Below are positions 15,743 to 23,665 of a DNA stretch of 64,000 nucleotides, one piece after another (the stretch's first letter is position 1; the number at the start of each line of letters is the position of its first letter). The stretch lies in contig NZ_JANHAU010000001.1 of the NCBI RefSeq assembly GCF_024464185.1, positions 124,001 through 188,000 on the forward strand, read 5' to 3'. The notes beneath the pieces were generated by a model. It did not search any database, was not told the origin of the DNA, and worked only from the letters and a program-made list of their open reading frames with translations. The stretch is from Haloarchaeobius salinus (GTDB lineage: Archaea > Halobacteriota > Halobacteria > Halobacteriales > Natrialbaceae). Position numbers and translations under genes: made by a program.

Positions 15743-16387
15743 TCACCCAAAGTACTCCGCTATCTTGTCGTACACTTCGTCCATGTTCTCGCCCTCGAGC
15801 GCCGAGAGCGGCACCGTCTCGTGCTGGGGGAACGCGTCCTCGATGCGCTTGATGCTCGAATCGTCGAGGTCGATCTTGTTCGCGAAGATGAGCACGGGGA
15901 GATCACGCGACTCGATGATGCCGATGAGCATCGTGTTCACCTGCGTGAAGGGGTCCGTCGTGCTGTCGAGCACGTAGATGACGCCGTCGACGTCCTCGCG
16001 AAGCCAGTGCATGGCCTCGGCGACACCCTCCGTCGCCTCGCGAGACCGGCGGACGGCCTCGTCCTGGTCGAACTCCTCGTAGTCGAGGAACTCCTCGTAG
16101 TCGACCTTCGTCGTCACACCGGGCGTGTCGACGATGTCGATGTTGACCGAGCTGCCGTTGCGCTCGATCTCGACGTTCTCCTTCCGGCGAGCCCGTCGTG
16201 TCTCGTGTGGCACGTGACTTTCGGGGCCGACGGCGTCGCCGGTCCAGTCACGGGCGATCCGGTTCGCCAGTGTGGTCTTCCCCGCGTTGGGTGGCCCGTA
16301 GATGCCGATCCGCTTCTGTTCTTCCTCCGTGAACAAGCTCTCTCGTACCTGCTGCAGACTGCTTTTGAGTCCTGAAATGAGTCCCAT
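15743..16387 (-). CDS. oapA: Origin-associated GTPase OapA (Era/Obg-like)
   Basis: A 214-residue small GTPase, first gene of oapABC. G1 is GIYGPPNAGKTT, G3 is DIVDTPGV and G4 is FANKIDLDD; the C-terminal PLSALEGENMDEVYDKI contains the G5-like SAL. An N-terminal amphipathic stretch MGLISGLKSSLQQVRESLF precedes the G domain. The start at 16387 is chosen because GGAGG lies about 10 nt upstream on the coding strand; the longer frame to 16462 adds a Cys/Arg-rich stretch unlike haloarchaeal protein. The 5' side opens directly into the replication origin, so transcription leads away from it. Confidence 0.88.
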   Translation of the reverse strand: MGLISGLKSSLQQVRESLFTEEEQKRIGIYGPPNAGKTTLANRIARDWTGDAVGPESHVPHETRRARRKENVEIERNGSSVNIDIVDTPGVTTKVDYEEFLDYEEFDQDEAVRRSREATEGVAEAMHWLREDVDGVIYVLDSTTDPFTQVNTMLIGIIESRDLPVLIFANKIDLDDSSIKRIEDAFPQHETVPLSALEGENMDEVYDKIAEYFG

Positions 16388-16510
16388 CCTATTCTGTCCT
16401 CCCACACGCGTCTCGGGGGGCCGATTGGCGTGCGTCTGGCAGTAGTACCGCACTCGATTCACTTAAGCGTACGTCAGACATGGGGTTTCGGGCCCCTCGC
16501 TGTGACCGTC

Positions 16511-16532
16511 TTCCAGTCGAAATGCGGGGGTG
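16511..16532 (+). repeat. ORB element 1 of oriC
   Basis: Contains TTCCAGTCGAAATGCGGGGG. The first half matches the ORB core; GAAAT replaces GAAAC, so this is the weakest of the four main boxes. Confidence 0.65.
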
Positions 16533-17094
16533 TGGTCAGGATGGTCTACCCGCGCTATTGTAGATTCCGGCCGTCGAGAGCCCCCGTCCATTCACTGTGA
16601 CGTGACTGTCGAACCGTTTCACGTGGAGGTGGCTGGCGGGGGAGAATCGCCGGCACGGTGACGGGAACCGCGGTGAACGACCCCCCCACGGCGGACCGGA
16701 TGACGGGGACCACTCGGTTCGGTGACCGAGAGCCGAGTCGAAGGGAAGCCAACAGGAGAGACGGTGCGTCGAGATCCGAGACTCGGGGGTGCTCCGAGAC
16801 AGGGCGAGTGGTCGGACAGTGGCTCGGAGGTACGTGGGAGTCCAAAGGTGCAAGACGTGTGGGGCAGTCAAACGTCCGCCCCGTCGGTATGTAGAACGTA
16901 CATCCCGTACGAGTGTGGAGCTGACGGACCAGATGGGGACGTCGATAGGGACACTTCGGTCGGTCCACTGCTGCTCGCCCGACTGACCGTGACTGGACTC
17001 GAACTCTTCTCGGTCCCTCGCATCGCGTGTCGGCTGTTCCGACCGTCGCGTTCGTGTTCCATGCTAGCACGATATCCCGGTGGCCGGAGCCCCC

Positions 17095-17117
17095 CACCCC
17101 TTCGTTTCAACTGGAAC
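17095..17117 (-). repeat. ORB element 2 of oriC (minus orientation)
   Basis: Read on the minus strand it contains TTCCAGTTGAAACGAAGGGG, the most complete copy in the window and used here as the reference. It lies left of the AT-rich stretch with its G-run pointing outward. Confidence 0.85.
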
Positions 17118-17189
17118 GGGCGGTGATAGTGGGTGGGTCGGTGGACGAACTGATGGTTTCGTTCTAGAAGGCGGACAGGAATGGACGAA

Positions 17190-17280
17190 CATCTAGTGTA
17201 CAATATAGCTAGTAACTAGTAGAAGTTGGTTTTTCTCTGGTTCGCGGATACTGTTTCAGTAGTAGTGTATTAAAGATTCC
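17190..17280. other. AT-rich candidate DNA-unwinding element of oriC
   Basis: About 90 bp of clearly lower GC than the surroundings, with segments such as TACAATATAGCTAGTAACTA and TGTATTAAAG, placed between the two oppositely facing ORBs at 17095 and 17321. Position and composition suit a duplex-unwinding element. Confidence 0.6.
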
Positions 17281-17320
17281 CCTCGCTAGACGACCCCCTC
17301 CCCCCACCCCACCGTCAGCC

Positions 17321-17343
17321 GTTCCACCCGAAACAAAGGGGTG
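17321..17343 (+). repeat. ORB element 3 of oriC
   Basis: Contains TTCCACCCGAAACAAAGGGG and runs into a seven-G tract. It lies right of the AT-rich stretch, opposite in orientation to the box at 17095. Confidence 0.82.
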
Positions 17344-18155
17344 GGGGGGTCTGCACCTTCGTGTTAACACACGTCAATACCTTCCTCGAATCCAGTCGTC
17401 GGCTCCCGTGTCCCTCCCTATCAGGACCCATCCACGACCTCTCCCTCGGAACCCCCCTCCCGTTCAGGTCGAGCACGAACTCCGCAACGTCTCACCCCGT
17501 CGCCGTCTTCCACTTCCTGTCGCCGTCCGTCGCCCGCCCGCCCCCACCGTTTCCGGTCGACCCGGTCGTGGATCGGGGTTGATGTCTGTCCGAACCCTGC
17601 CATCGACGGGTCCCCGCGAAGCTGAGCCAGCTCGCGACCGGGGGACGTCCCGAGAACCCGTCGTTTTCGCCCCAACAGAGAATGGTCGTGAACGAACGCC
17701 TGCGTCGGCGACGCGCACGTTGGACAGAGTCCGCTAGGTCAGAGCGTCCGCTTGACCAGAGCACGTGTGTCCGAGGTGGAACCCGTACGCTGGAGACGGT
17801 ACGGCCGTCCTCGACAGCTGTCCCGAAGATGGGTGTCGAACTGCTCCGGTGTCGGGGTGTCGTCGACGGCGTACCGGACTCGTGTCGGATCGAGGGTATC
17901 GAGGTGAAACGACCCTGTTCCACTCGTCTCGCCCGCGGATCTCCGTTCGAGAGGCGGGAGGAACTCCACGGAACGGTCGTCTCCCACTACCACGCGCGAT
18001 GTAGTACTATTGACTCCTATTGCTGAAGGGCAACTATTATTACCCTCCTGTTCATCTGCTTCGTTTGCATCAACTGGACGGCGTATCGCTGGGTCGTTCG
18101 TCTCACGTCCGACGTACGGCGGGTACACGTCCGCTTTCACGGGACCTCGTCTCGA

Positions 18156-18178
18156 GTTCCAATCGAAACGAGGGGGTG
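18156..18178 (+). repeat. ORB element 4, at the orc1 start
   Basis: Contains TTCCAATCGAAACGAGGGGG and ends 10 bp before the orc1 ATG. This position would let Orc1 bind over its own promoter and start site, suggesting autoregulation; that is inference. Confidence 0.82.
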
Positions 18179-18188
18179 AACCATAGGG

Positions 18189-19715
18189 ATGACAGACAAC
18201 GACGACGACGCGGATACGGACGTAACTGGGGGCACGGAGCAGACGCCTCCGAACACCTCGCGGGACTTCGAGGTCGACCTCGACGACGTCGTACTCGACG
18301 AATCGGACGAGGAGGGTGCATCACAGGGACTGTTCGACGACCTCCTGAGCGGGGAGCCGATCTTCGAGAACAAGGAAGTCCTGCGACCGTCCTACACGCC
18401 GCACGAACTGCCGCATCGGAAGGAACAGATCAACAAGATGGCGACCATCCTGGTCGCCGCGTTACGCGGTGAGACGCCGTCGAACATCCTCATCTACGGG
18501 AAGACGGGGACCGGCAAGACCGCGAGCGCGAAGTTCGTCTCGAACGAGCTCGAGAGCACCTCGAAGAAGTACGAGGTGCCATGCTCCGTCGAGTACATCA
18601 ACTGCGAGGTGACGGACACCCAGTACCGCGTGCTCGCCCAGCTCGCGAACAAGTTCATCGACGAGAACGAGGCGTACATCGAGGACCGCGTCGCCGAACT
18701 CGAGGGTCTCCTCGACGAGGTCGACGCGGCCGACGCACCCGAAACCGACCCCCTCGCGGACACCGAGTTCGACTCGCGTGCGGCGGTCCACGAGCGAATC
18801 GACGAGCTCGAGGCCGACGCCGAGGAGTTCGAGGACGTACCGATGACCGGCTGGCCGACCGACCGGGTCTACAGCGTCTTCTTCGACGCGGTCGACTACG
18901 AGGAACGGGTCGTCGTCATCATGCTCGACGAGATCGACAAGCTCGTCGAGAAGTCGGGCGACGACACCCTGTACAACCTCTCGCGGATGAACTCCGAACT
19001 GGAGAACTCCCGCGTGAGCATCATGGGCATCTCGAACGACCTGAAGTTCACCGACTTCCTCGACCCCCGCGTCAAGTCCAGTCTCGGCGAGGAGGAGATC
19101 GTCTTCCCGCCGTACGACGCGAACCAGCTCCGGGACATCCTCCAGCACCGCTCCGACGTCGCGTTCGAGCCCGGGGCGCTCACCGAGGACGTCATCCCGC
19201 TGTGTGCAGCCTTCGCGGCCCAGGAGCACGGCGACGCCCGGCGTGCGCTCGACTTGCTCCGAACTGCGGGCGAACTCGCGGAGCGTTCGCAGTCCGAGGT
19301 CGTCGACGAGGAGCACGTCCGCAAGGCCCAGGACAAGATCGAACTCGACCGCGTCGTCGAGGTCGTCCGCACGCTCCCGACCCAGAGCAAACTCGTCCTG
19401 TTCGCCATCATCCTGCTGGAGAAGAACGGCGTGCACAACATCAACACCGGCGAGGTGTTCAACATCTACAAGCGTCTCTGCGAGGAGATCGACGCCGACG
19501 TGCTCACCCAGCGTCGCGTCACCGACCTCATCTCCGAGCTCGACATGCTCGGCATCGTCAACGCGGTCGTCGTCTCGAAGGGCCGCTACGGCCGGACGAA
19601 GGAAATCTCGCTGTCGGTCCCCATCGAGGAGACCGAGGCCGTCCTCCTCAGCGACTCCAGGCTCGGCGACATCGAGGAGGTCCAGCCGTTCGTGCAGGCC
19701 CGGTTCAACAACTGA
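18189..19715 (+). CDS. orc1: Orc1/Cdc6 origin-recognition initiator protein
   Basis: A 508-residue AAA+ initiator that binds ORBs and loads MCM. An acidic N-terminal tail of about 55 residues precedes the AAA+ module. Walker A is GKTGTGKT at 104-111 and Walker B is IMLDEID with Asp247-Glu248. Sensor-1 region MGISNDLKFTDFLDPR and the sensor-2 arginines in HGDARRALDLL are present. An acidic insertion of about 50 residues before Walker B is common in haloarchaeal origin-linked Orc1. The C-terminal part from about 395 is the winged helix that contacts the ORB. Its position beside oriC and oapABC marks it as the initiator of this origin. An ORB overlaps its upstream region. Confidence 0.95.
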   Translation: MTDNDDDADTDVTGGTEQTPPNTSRDFEVDLDDVVLDESDEEGASQGLFDDLLSGEPIFENKEVLRPSYTPHELPHRKEQINKMATILVAALRGETPSNILIYGKTGTGKTASAKFVSNELESTSKKYEVPCSVEYINCEVTDTQYRVLAQLANKFIDENEAYIEDRVAELEGLLDEVDAADAPETDPLADTEFDSRAAVHERIDELEADAEEFEDVPMTGWPTDRVYSVFFDAVDYEERVVVIMLDEIDKLVEKSGDDTLYNLSRMNSELENSRVSIMGISNDLKFTDFLDPRVKSSLGEEEIVFPPYDANQLRDILQHRSDVAFEPGALTEDVIPLCAAFAAQEHGDARRALDLLRTAGELAERSQSEVVDEEHVRKAQDKIELDRVVEVVRTLPTQSKLVLFAIILLEKNGVHNINTGEVFNIYKRLCEEIDADVLTQRRVTDLISELDMLGIVNAVVVSKGRYGRTKEISLSVPIEETEAVLLSDSRLGDIEEVQPFVQARFNN

Positions 19716-19781
19716 ACCCGGCGCTGCAGCTCACCTGTTCGTTCTACGAACGTCGACTCGCTTTCGACGTGAAACGACGGC

Positions 19782-20966
19782 CTACAGCACGCCACGCCGG
19801 CGCGCGACGACCGTTCCCACGCCGGCGCACACGACGCCGAGCTGCAGTCGGAGCATCCCGAGTGCGGTGGGGCCGGTCCCGCCGAACGCGGTCGCGAGCT
19901 GTGCGAACTGGAGCCGAATCCAGCCGAGCAGGGGGATCCGGACCTTCGCCTTCCCGCGGACCCACTCGGACCGAACCGTCGAACTCTGGCCGCCGATCTG
20001 GTCGTACACCGCGTTGTCGTCTCCCTTCGTGACGAAGCCGCTGTAGTCGGCGGGACAGGCGGTGATGTCCTCGCAGTCGAAGGACCGATCCGCCGATTCG
20101 TCCCGGCTGAGGTGCTGCGGATCCGCCTTTCCGGTGCCACCTTCCGCCTCGCTGTCGACCCAGTTCTCGCCCTCGTCGACCCAGAAGCGGGCGCGATGGA
20201 TGATCGGGGTCCGTCTGTCGCTCCCGTCGGGCTGGTAGACGATGACGTTGCCGTAGTCGCCGAAGCTCCAGTAGCCGTCGTTCTGCTGGGCTGCCCGGTG
20301 TGTCACGACGCCGGTGCCGGGCTGGGCGCTGTCGCCGGCGAACCGGCCCTCCTCGACGATGAACACGAGGTCGTTCCGGTGCATGTGCGGCTCCATGCTG
20401 CCGCTCTCGACGGCGACGAGCGGCGGCCAGATGCCGCTGACCCCGAAGAGCACGATCCCGATGAACGCGACGGTGAGGAGGCTGCTGCTGACGTCACGCA
20501 CCGTCATGACGAACGAATCGTCGGTGTGGAGGAACCAGTCGACGGGGCCGTCGAACTCCTCCCGTCTCTCGTCCTCGCCGGGGATCGGCGGCCTATCGCG
20601 CTCGCTGGTCGGGTCCCTGTCGCGTTCGGAACCCGGTTCCGGTCGTCTCGTCGTGTCTTCCGGTGGCTCTCTCGTGTCTTCCGGTGGCCCCCCCGCTTCG
20701 ACTGGACCGTCCCCGTCGCTGTCCGGATCGCCGGGAGGAGACGGGTCGGTGTCGCCAGCCGCCTCTCGACCCGAACTGGTGTCCACCCACTCCCAGGTCT
20801 CCCTGTCGACCGTCTCGTCGACAGTATCGTCGCCGGTAGCGGGGTCACCGTCGTCACGGTCGGGTGCGTCATCGGCACCGGCCCGGTCGCGGTCGGTGTC
20901 GTGACGGGGGTCGGGCCCCTCGTCCCGGTGGGCGTCGGACTCGTCGTCGCTGCCGGGTCCGGTCAT
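19782..20966 (-). CDS. Signal peptidase I with long acidic N-terminal extension
   Basis: A 394-residue archaeal-type signal peptidase I (Ser/His type). The catalytic Ser190 lies in VESGSMEPHMH just after the first membrane span (SSLLTVAFIGIVLFGVSGI). The partner His is in TPIIHRARFWV, and the C-terminal DNAVYDQ box is the usual GDNN-like motif. One or two hydrophobic spans close the protein. Residues 1 to about 145 are a hydrophilic Asp/Arg/Pro-rich extension with EDTREPPEDT repeats, not needed for catalysis. It cleaves signal peptides at the outer membrane face. It is convergent with orc1 and divergent from the PolD small subunit. Confidence 0.87.
   Translation of the reverse strand: MTGPGSDDESDAHRDEGPDPRHDTDRDRAGADDAPDRDDGDPATGDDTVDETVDRETWEWVDTSSGREAAGDTDPSPPGDPDSDGDGPVEAGGPPEDTREPPEDTTRRPEPGSERDRDPTSERDRPPIPGEDERREEFDGPVDWFLHTDDSFVMTVRDVSSSLLTVAFIGIVLFGVSGIWPPLVAVESGSMEPHMHRNDLVFIVEEGRFAGDSAQPGTGVVTHRAAQQNDGYWSFGDYGNVIVYQPDGSDRRTPIIHRARFWVDEGENWVDSEAEGGTGKADPQHLSRDESADRSFDCEDITACPADYSGFVTKGDDNAVYDQIGGQSSTVRSEWVRGKAKVRIPLLGWIRLQFAQLATAFGGTGPTALGMLRLQLGVVCAGVGTVVARRRGVL
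20686..20708 (-). repeat. Weak ORB-like element inside the signal peptidase linker
   Basis: Read on the minus strand it contains TCCAGTCGAAGCGGGGGG, about 16 of 23 positions of the reference ORB. It lies in the Pro/Asp-rich linker codons and could be chance in C-rich sequence. Confidence 0.35.
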
Positions 20967-21075
20967 CTGGGCGTCGGTTGGACGGCCCCACCAATCAACT
21001 TTCTGATGCCGGGGGCGGACCCGACGGGTCGACGCAGTCCGCCGGTTCCGGCCCGGAATCGTCGGTCGTTTCGGC

Positions 21076-21084
21076 ACCCTTTTG
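21076..21084 (+). promoter_or_regulatory. TATA-like box of the PolD small-subunit gene
   Basis: ACCCTTTTG is centred about 29 nt before the GTG at 21109, which supports a leaderless transcript and a GTG start. Confidence 0.5.
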
Positions 21085-21108
21085 CCCTGTCGAGTGCTGT
21101 GGAGTGAT

Positions 21109-22953
21109 GTGCCACAGGAGGCGACCGCACGCATCGTCGGCGAACTCGCGAGGCGTGGCTACAACGCCGAGCGGGAGGCGGTGACGCTCATCGCCGGTGC
21201 CGAGGACCCGGACGCGACGCTCGCGGCGGTCGTCGACGCGACCGCGGCTGACGCGCTGAAGGTGACCGCCGCCGACGTGCGTGCGGTGCAGGACGAGACC
21301 GCTCCGCGCGGGGCGTCGGCTCTCCGGAACGGGGACGACGAGCAACCTCCCTCGTCGGCCGACGCTCGCTCGAGGACGGACGGAGTCGAATCGCAGGAGG
21401 GTGCGCCGAACTCACCCGACCAACACCCCTCTGTTTCCGGTGGAAACCGGGATTCCCAGACGACTACGACTGGTCCGGATTCCGGCGGCGAATCTCCAGC
21501 TGAAACGGAGGGGTCTGACTCGGCGGGGGGCGACGCCGTCGGCGACTCTCCGGCCGATACCGGACCCTCCGACCCTGCCGACGGCGACACCGGGACCGTT
21601 GCTGGAACAGGCACCGGAACCGATGCCGGGGGTGAGCCCGCTGCCGGAAGTGAGCCCGCTACCGGAACCGACACCGGAGCTGACGCTGGCACCGACACCG
21701 GGACGGTGCAGCGCTCCCGTGACCGGGCTGCGGACCGGTCGACCGACCAGCGCTCGGTGAGCGTCGAGAACGACATGACCGGCCGGAGCACGGGGACCGG
21801 CGAGTACAGCGACTTCGTCTCGGTGTTCCGCGACCGCTACGACAAGCTCGCCTCGAAGCTCCGGGGTCGCGTGAACCACCGGCCGACCGACGCCATCGAG
21901 TCGATGGCCGGGGGGAGCGAGGTCGCGCTGGTCGGCATGGTCAACGACATCCGCTCGACCGCCTCGGGGCACTGGCTCGTCGAGCTGGAGGACACGAAGG
22001 GGACGTTCCCCTGTCTGGTGATGAAGGACCGGAACATCGCCGAGCTCGTCGACGAGCTGCTGTACGACGAGGTCATCGCCATCGAGGGGACGCTCGCCGA
22101 CGACGCGGGGATCGTCTTCGTCGACTCGATGCACTTCCCCGACGTGCCCCGGACCCACCAGCCGAGCTACGCGGACCGCCACGTGCAGGCGGCGCTCATC
22201 TCCGACGTCCACGTCGGCAGCCAGGAGTTCATGCACGACGAGTGGGACGCGTTCGCGGACTGGCTCTACACCGAGGAGGCCGAGCACATCGAGTACCTGC
22301 TCATCGCGGGCGACATGGTCGAGGGCGTCGGCGTCTACCCCAACCAGGACGAGGAGCTCGACGTGGTCGACATCTACGACCAGTACGAGACGTTCAACGA
22401 GAAGCTCAAGCAGATTCCGGGCGACATCGACGTGACCATGATCCCGGGCAACCACGACGCGGTCCGGCTCGCCGAGCCACAGCCGGGCTTCGACGAGGAG
22501 CTCCGGAACATCATGACGGCGCACGACCCTCGCATCGTGAGCAACCCCTCGACGGTGACCGTCGAGGGGGTCTCGGTGCTGATGTACCACGGCGTCTCGC
22601 TCGACGAGGTCATCGCGGAGACGCCCGAGCACACCGCGAGCTACGACGAGCCGCACAAGGCGATGTACCAGCTGCTGAAGAAGCGCCACGTCGCCCCGCA
22701 GTACGGCGGCCACACCCGGCTCGCACCCGAGGAGAAGGACTACCTCGTCATCGAGGACGTGCCGGACATCTTCCACACGGGCCACGTCCACAAGCTCGGC
22801 TTCGGGAAGTACCACAACGTACTCGCCATCAACTCGGGCTGCTGGCAGCGCCAGACCGACTTCCAGAAGTCCGTGAACATCCAGCCCGACGCGGGCTACG
22901 CGCCCGTCGTCGACCTCGACACGCTCGACGTGACGGTCAGAAAGTTCTCCTGA
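21109..22953 (+). CDS. polB: DNA polymerase D small subunit DP1 (3'-5' exonuclease)
   Basis: A 614-residue DP1 subunit of archaeal replicative polymerase D; here polB means the PolD small subunit, not family-B polymerase. Residues 1-70 form the N-terminal helical domain (IVGELARRGYNAEREAV). A linker from about 75 to 225 is rich in Gly, Thr, Ser and Pro. An OB-fold region follows around 255-335. The calcineurin-like exonuclease domain has all metal motifs: SDVH (Asp366, His368), GDM (Asp402), GNHD (448-450) and GHVH (559-561). The GTG at 21109 is preferred for its TATA spacing. Two ORB elements lie within the linker codons at 21424 and 21493. Confidence 0.92.
   Translation: MPQEATARIVGELARRGYNAEREAVTLIAGAEDPDATLAAVVDATAADALKVTAADVRAVQDETAPRGASALRNGDDEQPPSSADARSRTDGVESQEGAPNSPDQHPSVSGGNRDSQTTTTGPDSGGESPAETEGSDSAGGDAVGDSPADTGPSDPADGDTGTVAGTGTGTDAGGEPAAGSEPATGTDTGADAGTDTGTVQRSRDRAADRSTDQRSVSVENDMTGRSTGTGEYSDFVSVFRDRYDKLASKLRGRVNHRPTDAIESMAGGSEVALVGMVNDIRSTASGHWLVELEDTKGTFPCLVMKDRNIAELVDELLYDEVIAIEGTLADDAGIVFVDSMHFPDVPRTHQPSYADRHVQAALISDVHVGSQEFMHDEWDAFADWLYTEEAEHIEYLLIAGDMVEGVGVYPNQDEELDVVDIYDQYETFNEKLKQIPGDIDVTMIPGNHDAVRLAEPQPGFDEELRNIMTAHDPRIVSNPSTVTVEGVSVLMYHGVSLDEVIAETPEHTASYDEPHKAMYQLLKKRHVAPQYGGHTRLAPEEKDYLVIEDVPDIFHTGHVHKLGFGKYHNVLAINSGCWQRQTDFQKSVNIQPDAGYAPVVDLDTLDVTVRKFS
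21424..21446 (-). repeat. ORB element inside the DP1 linker (minus orientation)
   Basis: Read on the minus strand it contains CCACCGGAAACAGAGGGGTG. It falls in codons for about residues 106-113 of the low-complexity DP1 linker. Confidence 0.72.
21493..21515 (+). repeat. ORB element inside the DP1 linker (plus orientation)
   Basis: Contains CTCCAGCTGAAACGGAGGGG, differing from the reference ORB at about five of 23 positions. It pairs with the minus-oriented copy 69 bp away, both G-runs pointing outward. Confidence 0.72.
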
Positions 22954-22984
22954 GACGACGCCGCGGTCGCCGCGACAGCGCGGC

Positions 22985-23422
22985 TCAGTCGCTCGTCGCG
23001 TAGCGGTACCGGACCGTCCGCTGGCGGTCGAACCGCGGCCCGGGGCCGGTCTGCTCGAAGCCGACGCGTTCGGCGGCCACACCCGCCGGCTCGCCGGGGT
23101 CGGTGACGAGCAGTTCCACGTCCATCGACTCGCTGCGGGCGAAGCGCAGCGGCTCGGCGAGCAGGCGCTCGCAGGCGTCGGGCGTGCCGTCGAGCTGTGT
23201 TACGTACACCACGTCCGTCGCGGCGTCGAAGCTGACGAACCCGAGCAGCTCGGGCGTCTCGGGCTCCTCGACGTCGACGTTCGGGTCGTTGGTCCGGGCG
23301 GCCTCGGCCTCGGCGACACGGACCGTCCGGTCGTGGACGAGGTTGCGCATCACGTCGACCGGCCCGTCGGCGATGGCGGCCATCGCGTCGGCGTCGGCCT
23401 CGACCGCCTCACGCACGTGCAT
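22985..23422 (-). CDS. GNAT-family N-acetyltransferase
   Basis: A 145-residue GNAT-like protein starting MHVREAVEADADAMAAIADG, the usual first strand and helix of the fold. The core strand LLGFVSFDAATDVVYVTQLDG and the C-terminal V-G-F-E-Q-T-G turn (AAERVGFEQTG) match GNAT motifs A and B, although the acetyl-CoA pyrophosphate loop is poorly conserved. The substrate is unknown. The TATA box at 23446-23454 fixes the start at 23422. It is convergent with the DP1 gene. Confidence 0.72.
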   Translation of the reverse strand: MHVREAVEADADAMAAIADGPVDVMRNLVHDRTVRVAEAEAARTNDPNVDVEEPETPELLGFVSFDAATDVVYVTQLDGTPDACERLLAEPLRFARSESMDVELLVTDPGEPAGVAAERVGFEQTGPGPRFDRQRTVRYRYATSD

Positions 23423-23445
23423 CGGGCCATCATTGGCTCTCCGTA

Positions 23446-23454
23446 GGTATAAAT
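23446..23454 (-). promoter_or_regulatory. TATA box of the GNAT gene
   Basis: On the minus strand ATTTATACC lies about 28 nt before the ATG at 23422, a strong leaderless-type promoter. Confidence 0.65.
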
Positions 23455-23565
23455 CCAGCCCGCAGGCGGACACAGCGGTCGGTGTCCGTCGTCACAGGTG
23501 TCGGGTCGCCGTCGTTCGTGCCGTGCCACCGACCCCGAAGCCCGGCAGGTATTTCCACTGGGGGA

Positions 23566-23575
23566 CATAGTTATG
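23566..23575 (+). promoter_or_regulatory. TATA box upstream of the aspartate kinase leader ORF
   Basis: CATAGTTATG is centred about 29 nt before the ATG at 23600, so the transcript probably begins at the leader ORF and not at the aspartate kinase ATG 56 nt further on. Confidence 0.6.
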
Positions 23576-23599
23576 GCCCCGAGTCGGCTACGAGGGTGT

Positions 23600-23665
23600 A
23601 TGAGTGACGTCAGTATCGACGCGACGAGCGCGCACGGGACCGACGCGGTGGTAGGATGCGCGTAG
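23600..23665 (+). CDS. Short upstream ORF (21 residues) overlapping the aspartate kinase start
   Basis: A 21-codon ORF starting MSDVSIDATS, whose ATG sits at the expected leaderless start site of the promoter at 23566. Its TAG ends inside the kinase gene: the kinase ATG at 23656 lies within the last four codons, in a different frame. Ribosomes that start on this leaderless message would meet the small ORF first. It could couple or attenuate kinase translation. Two of its codons are Thr and one is Ile, too few to claim a classical attenuator. It may equally be an incidental ORF. Confidence 0.4.
   Translation: MSDVSIDATSAHGTDAVVGCA

Larger units (their letters stand above)
16463..18188. other. 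oriC: Chromosomal replication origin region (oriC1-type) between oapA and orc1
   Basis: A 1.7-kb stretch with no credible gene, flanked by oapABC and an Orc1/Cdc6 gene, as in the main chromosomal origin of Halobacterium and Haloferax. It has four clear 23-bp ORB repeats (16511, 17095, 17321, 18156). The middle two face apart across an AT-rich stretch at about 17190-17280, the likely unwinding element. G-runs and C-runs border it at 17293-17313 and 17338-17349. A second AT-rich patch lies at about 17995-18060. Short ORFs in this region lack acidic, GC3-biased coding character. Origin identity follows from gene order plus repeats; activity is not shown. Confidence 0.88.

Noticed and set aside
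16536-18140. Several short ORFs on both strands inside the origin
   Set aside because: They are Arg/Ser/Pro-rich, lack acidic bias and GC3 pattern, overlap each other and cross ORB elements.
23600-23665. Frameshift at the start of aspartate kinase
   Set aside because: The kinase N-terminus at 23656 matches the family exactly, so nothing is missing; the preceding codons are better seen as a separate leader ORF.
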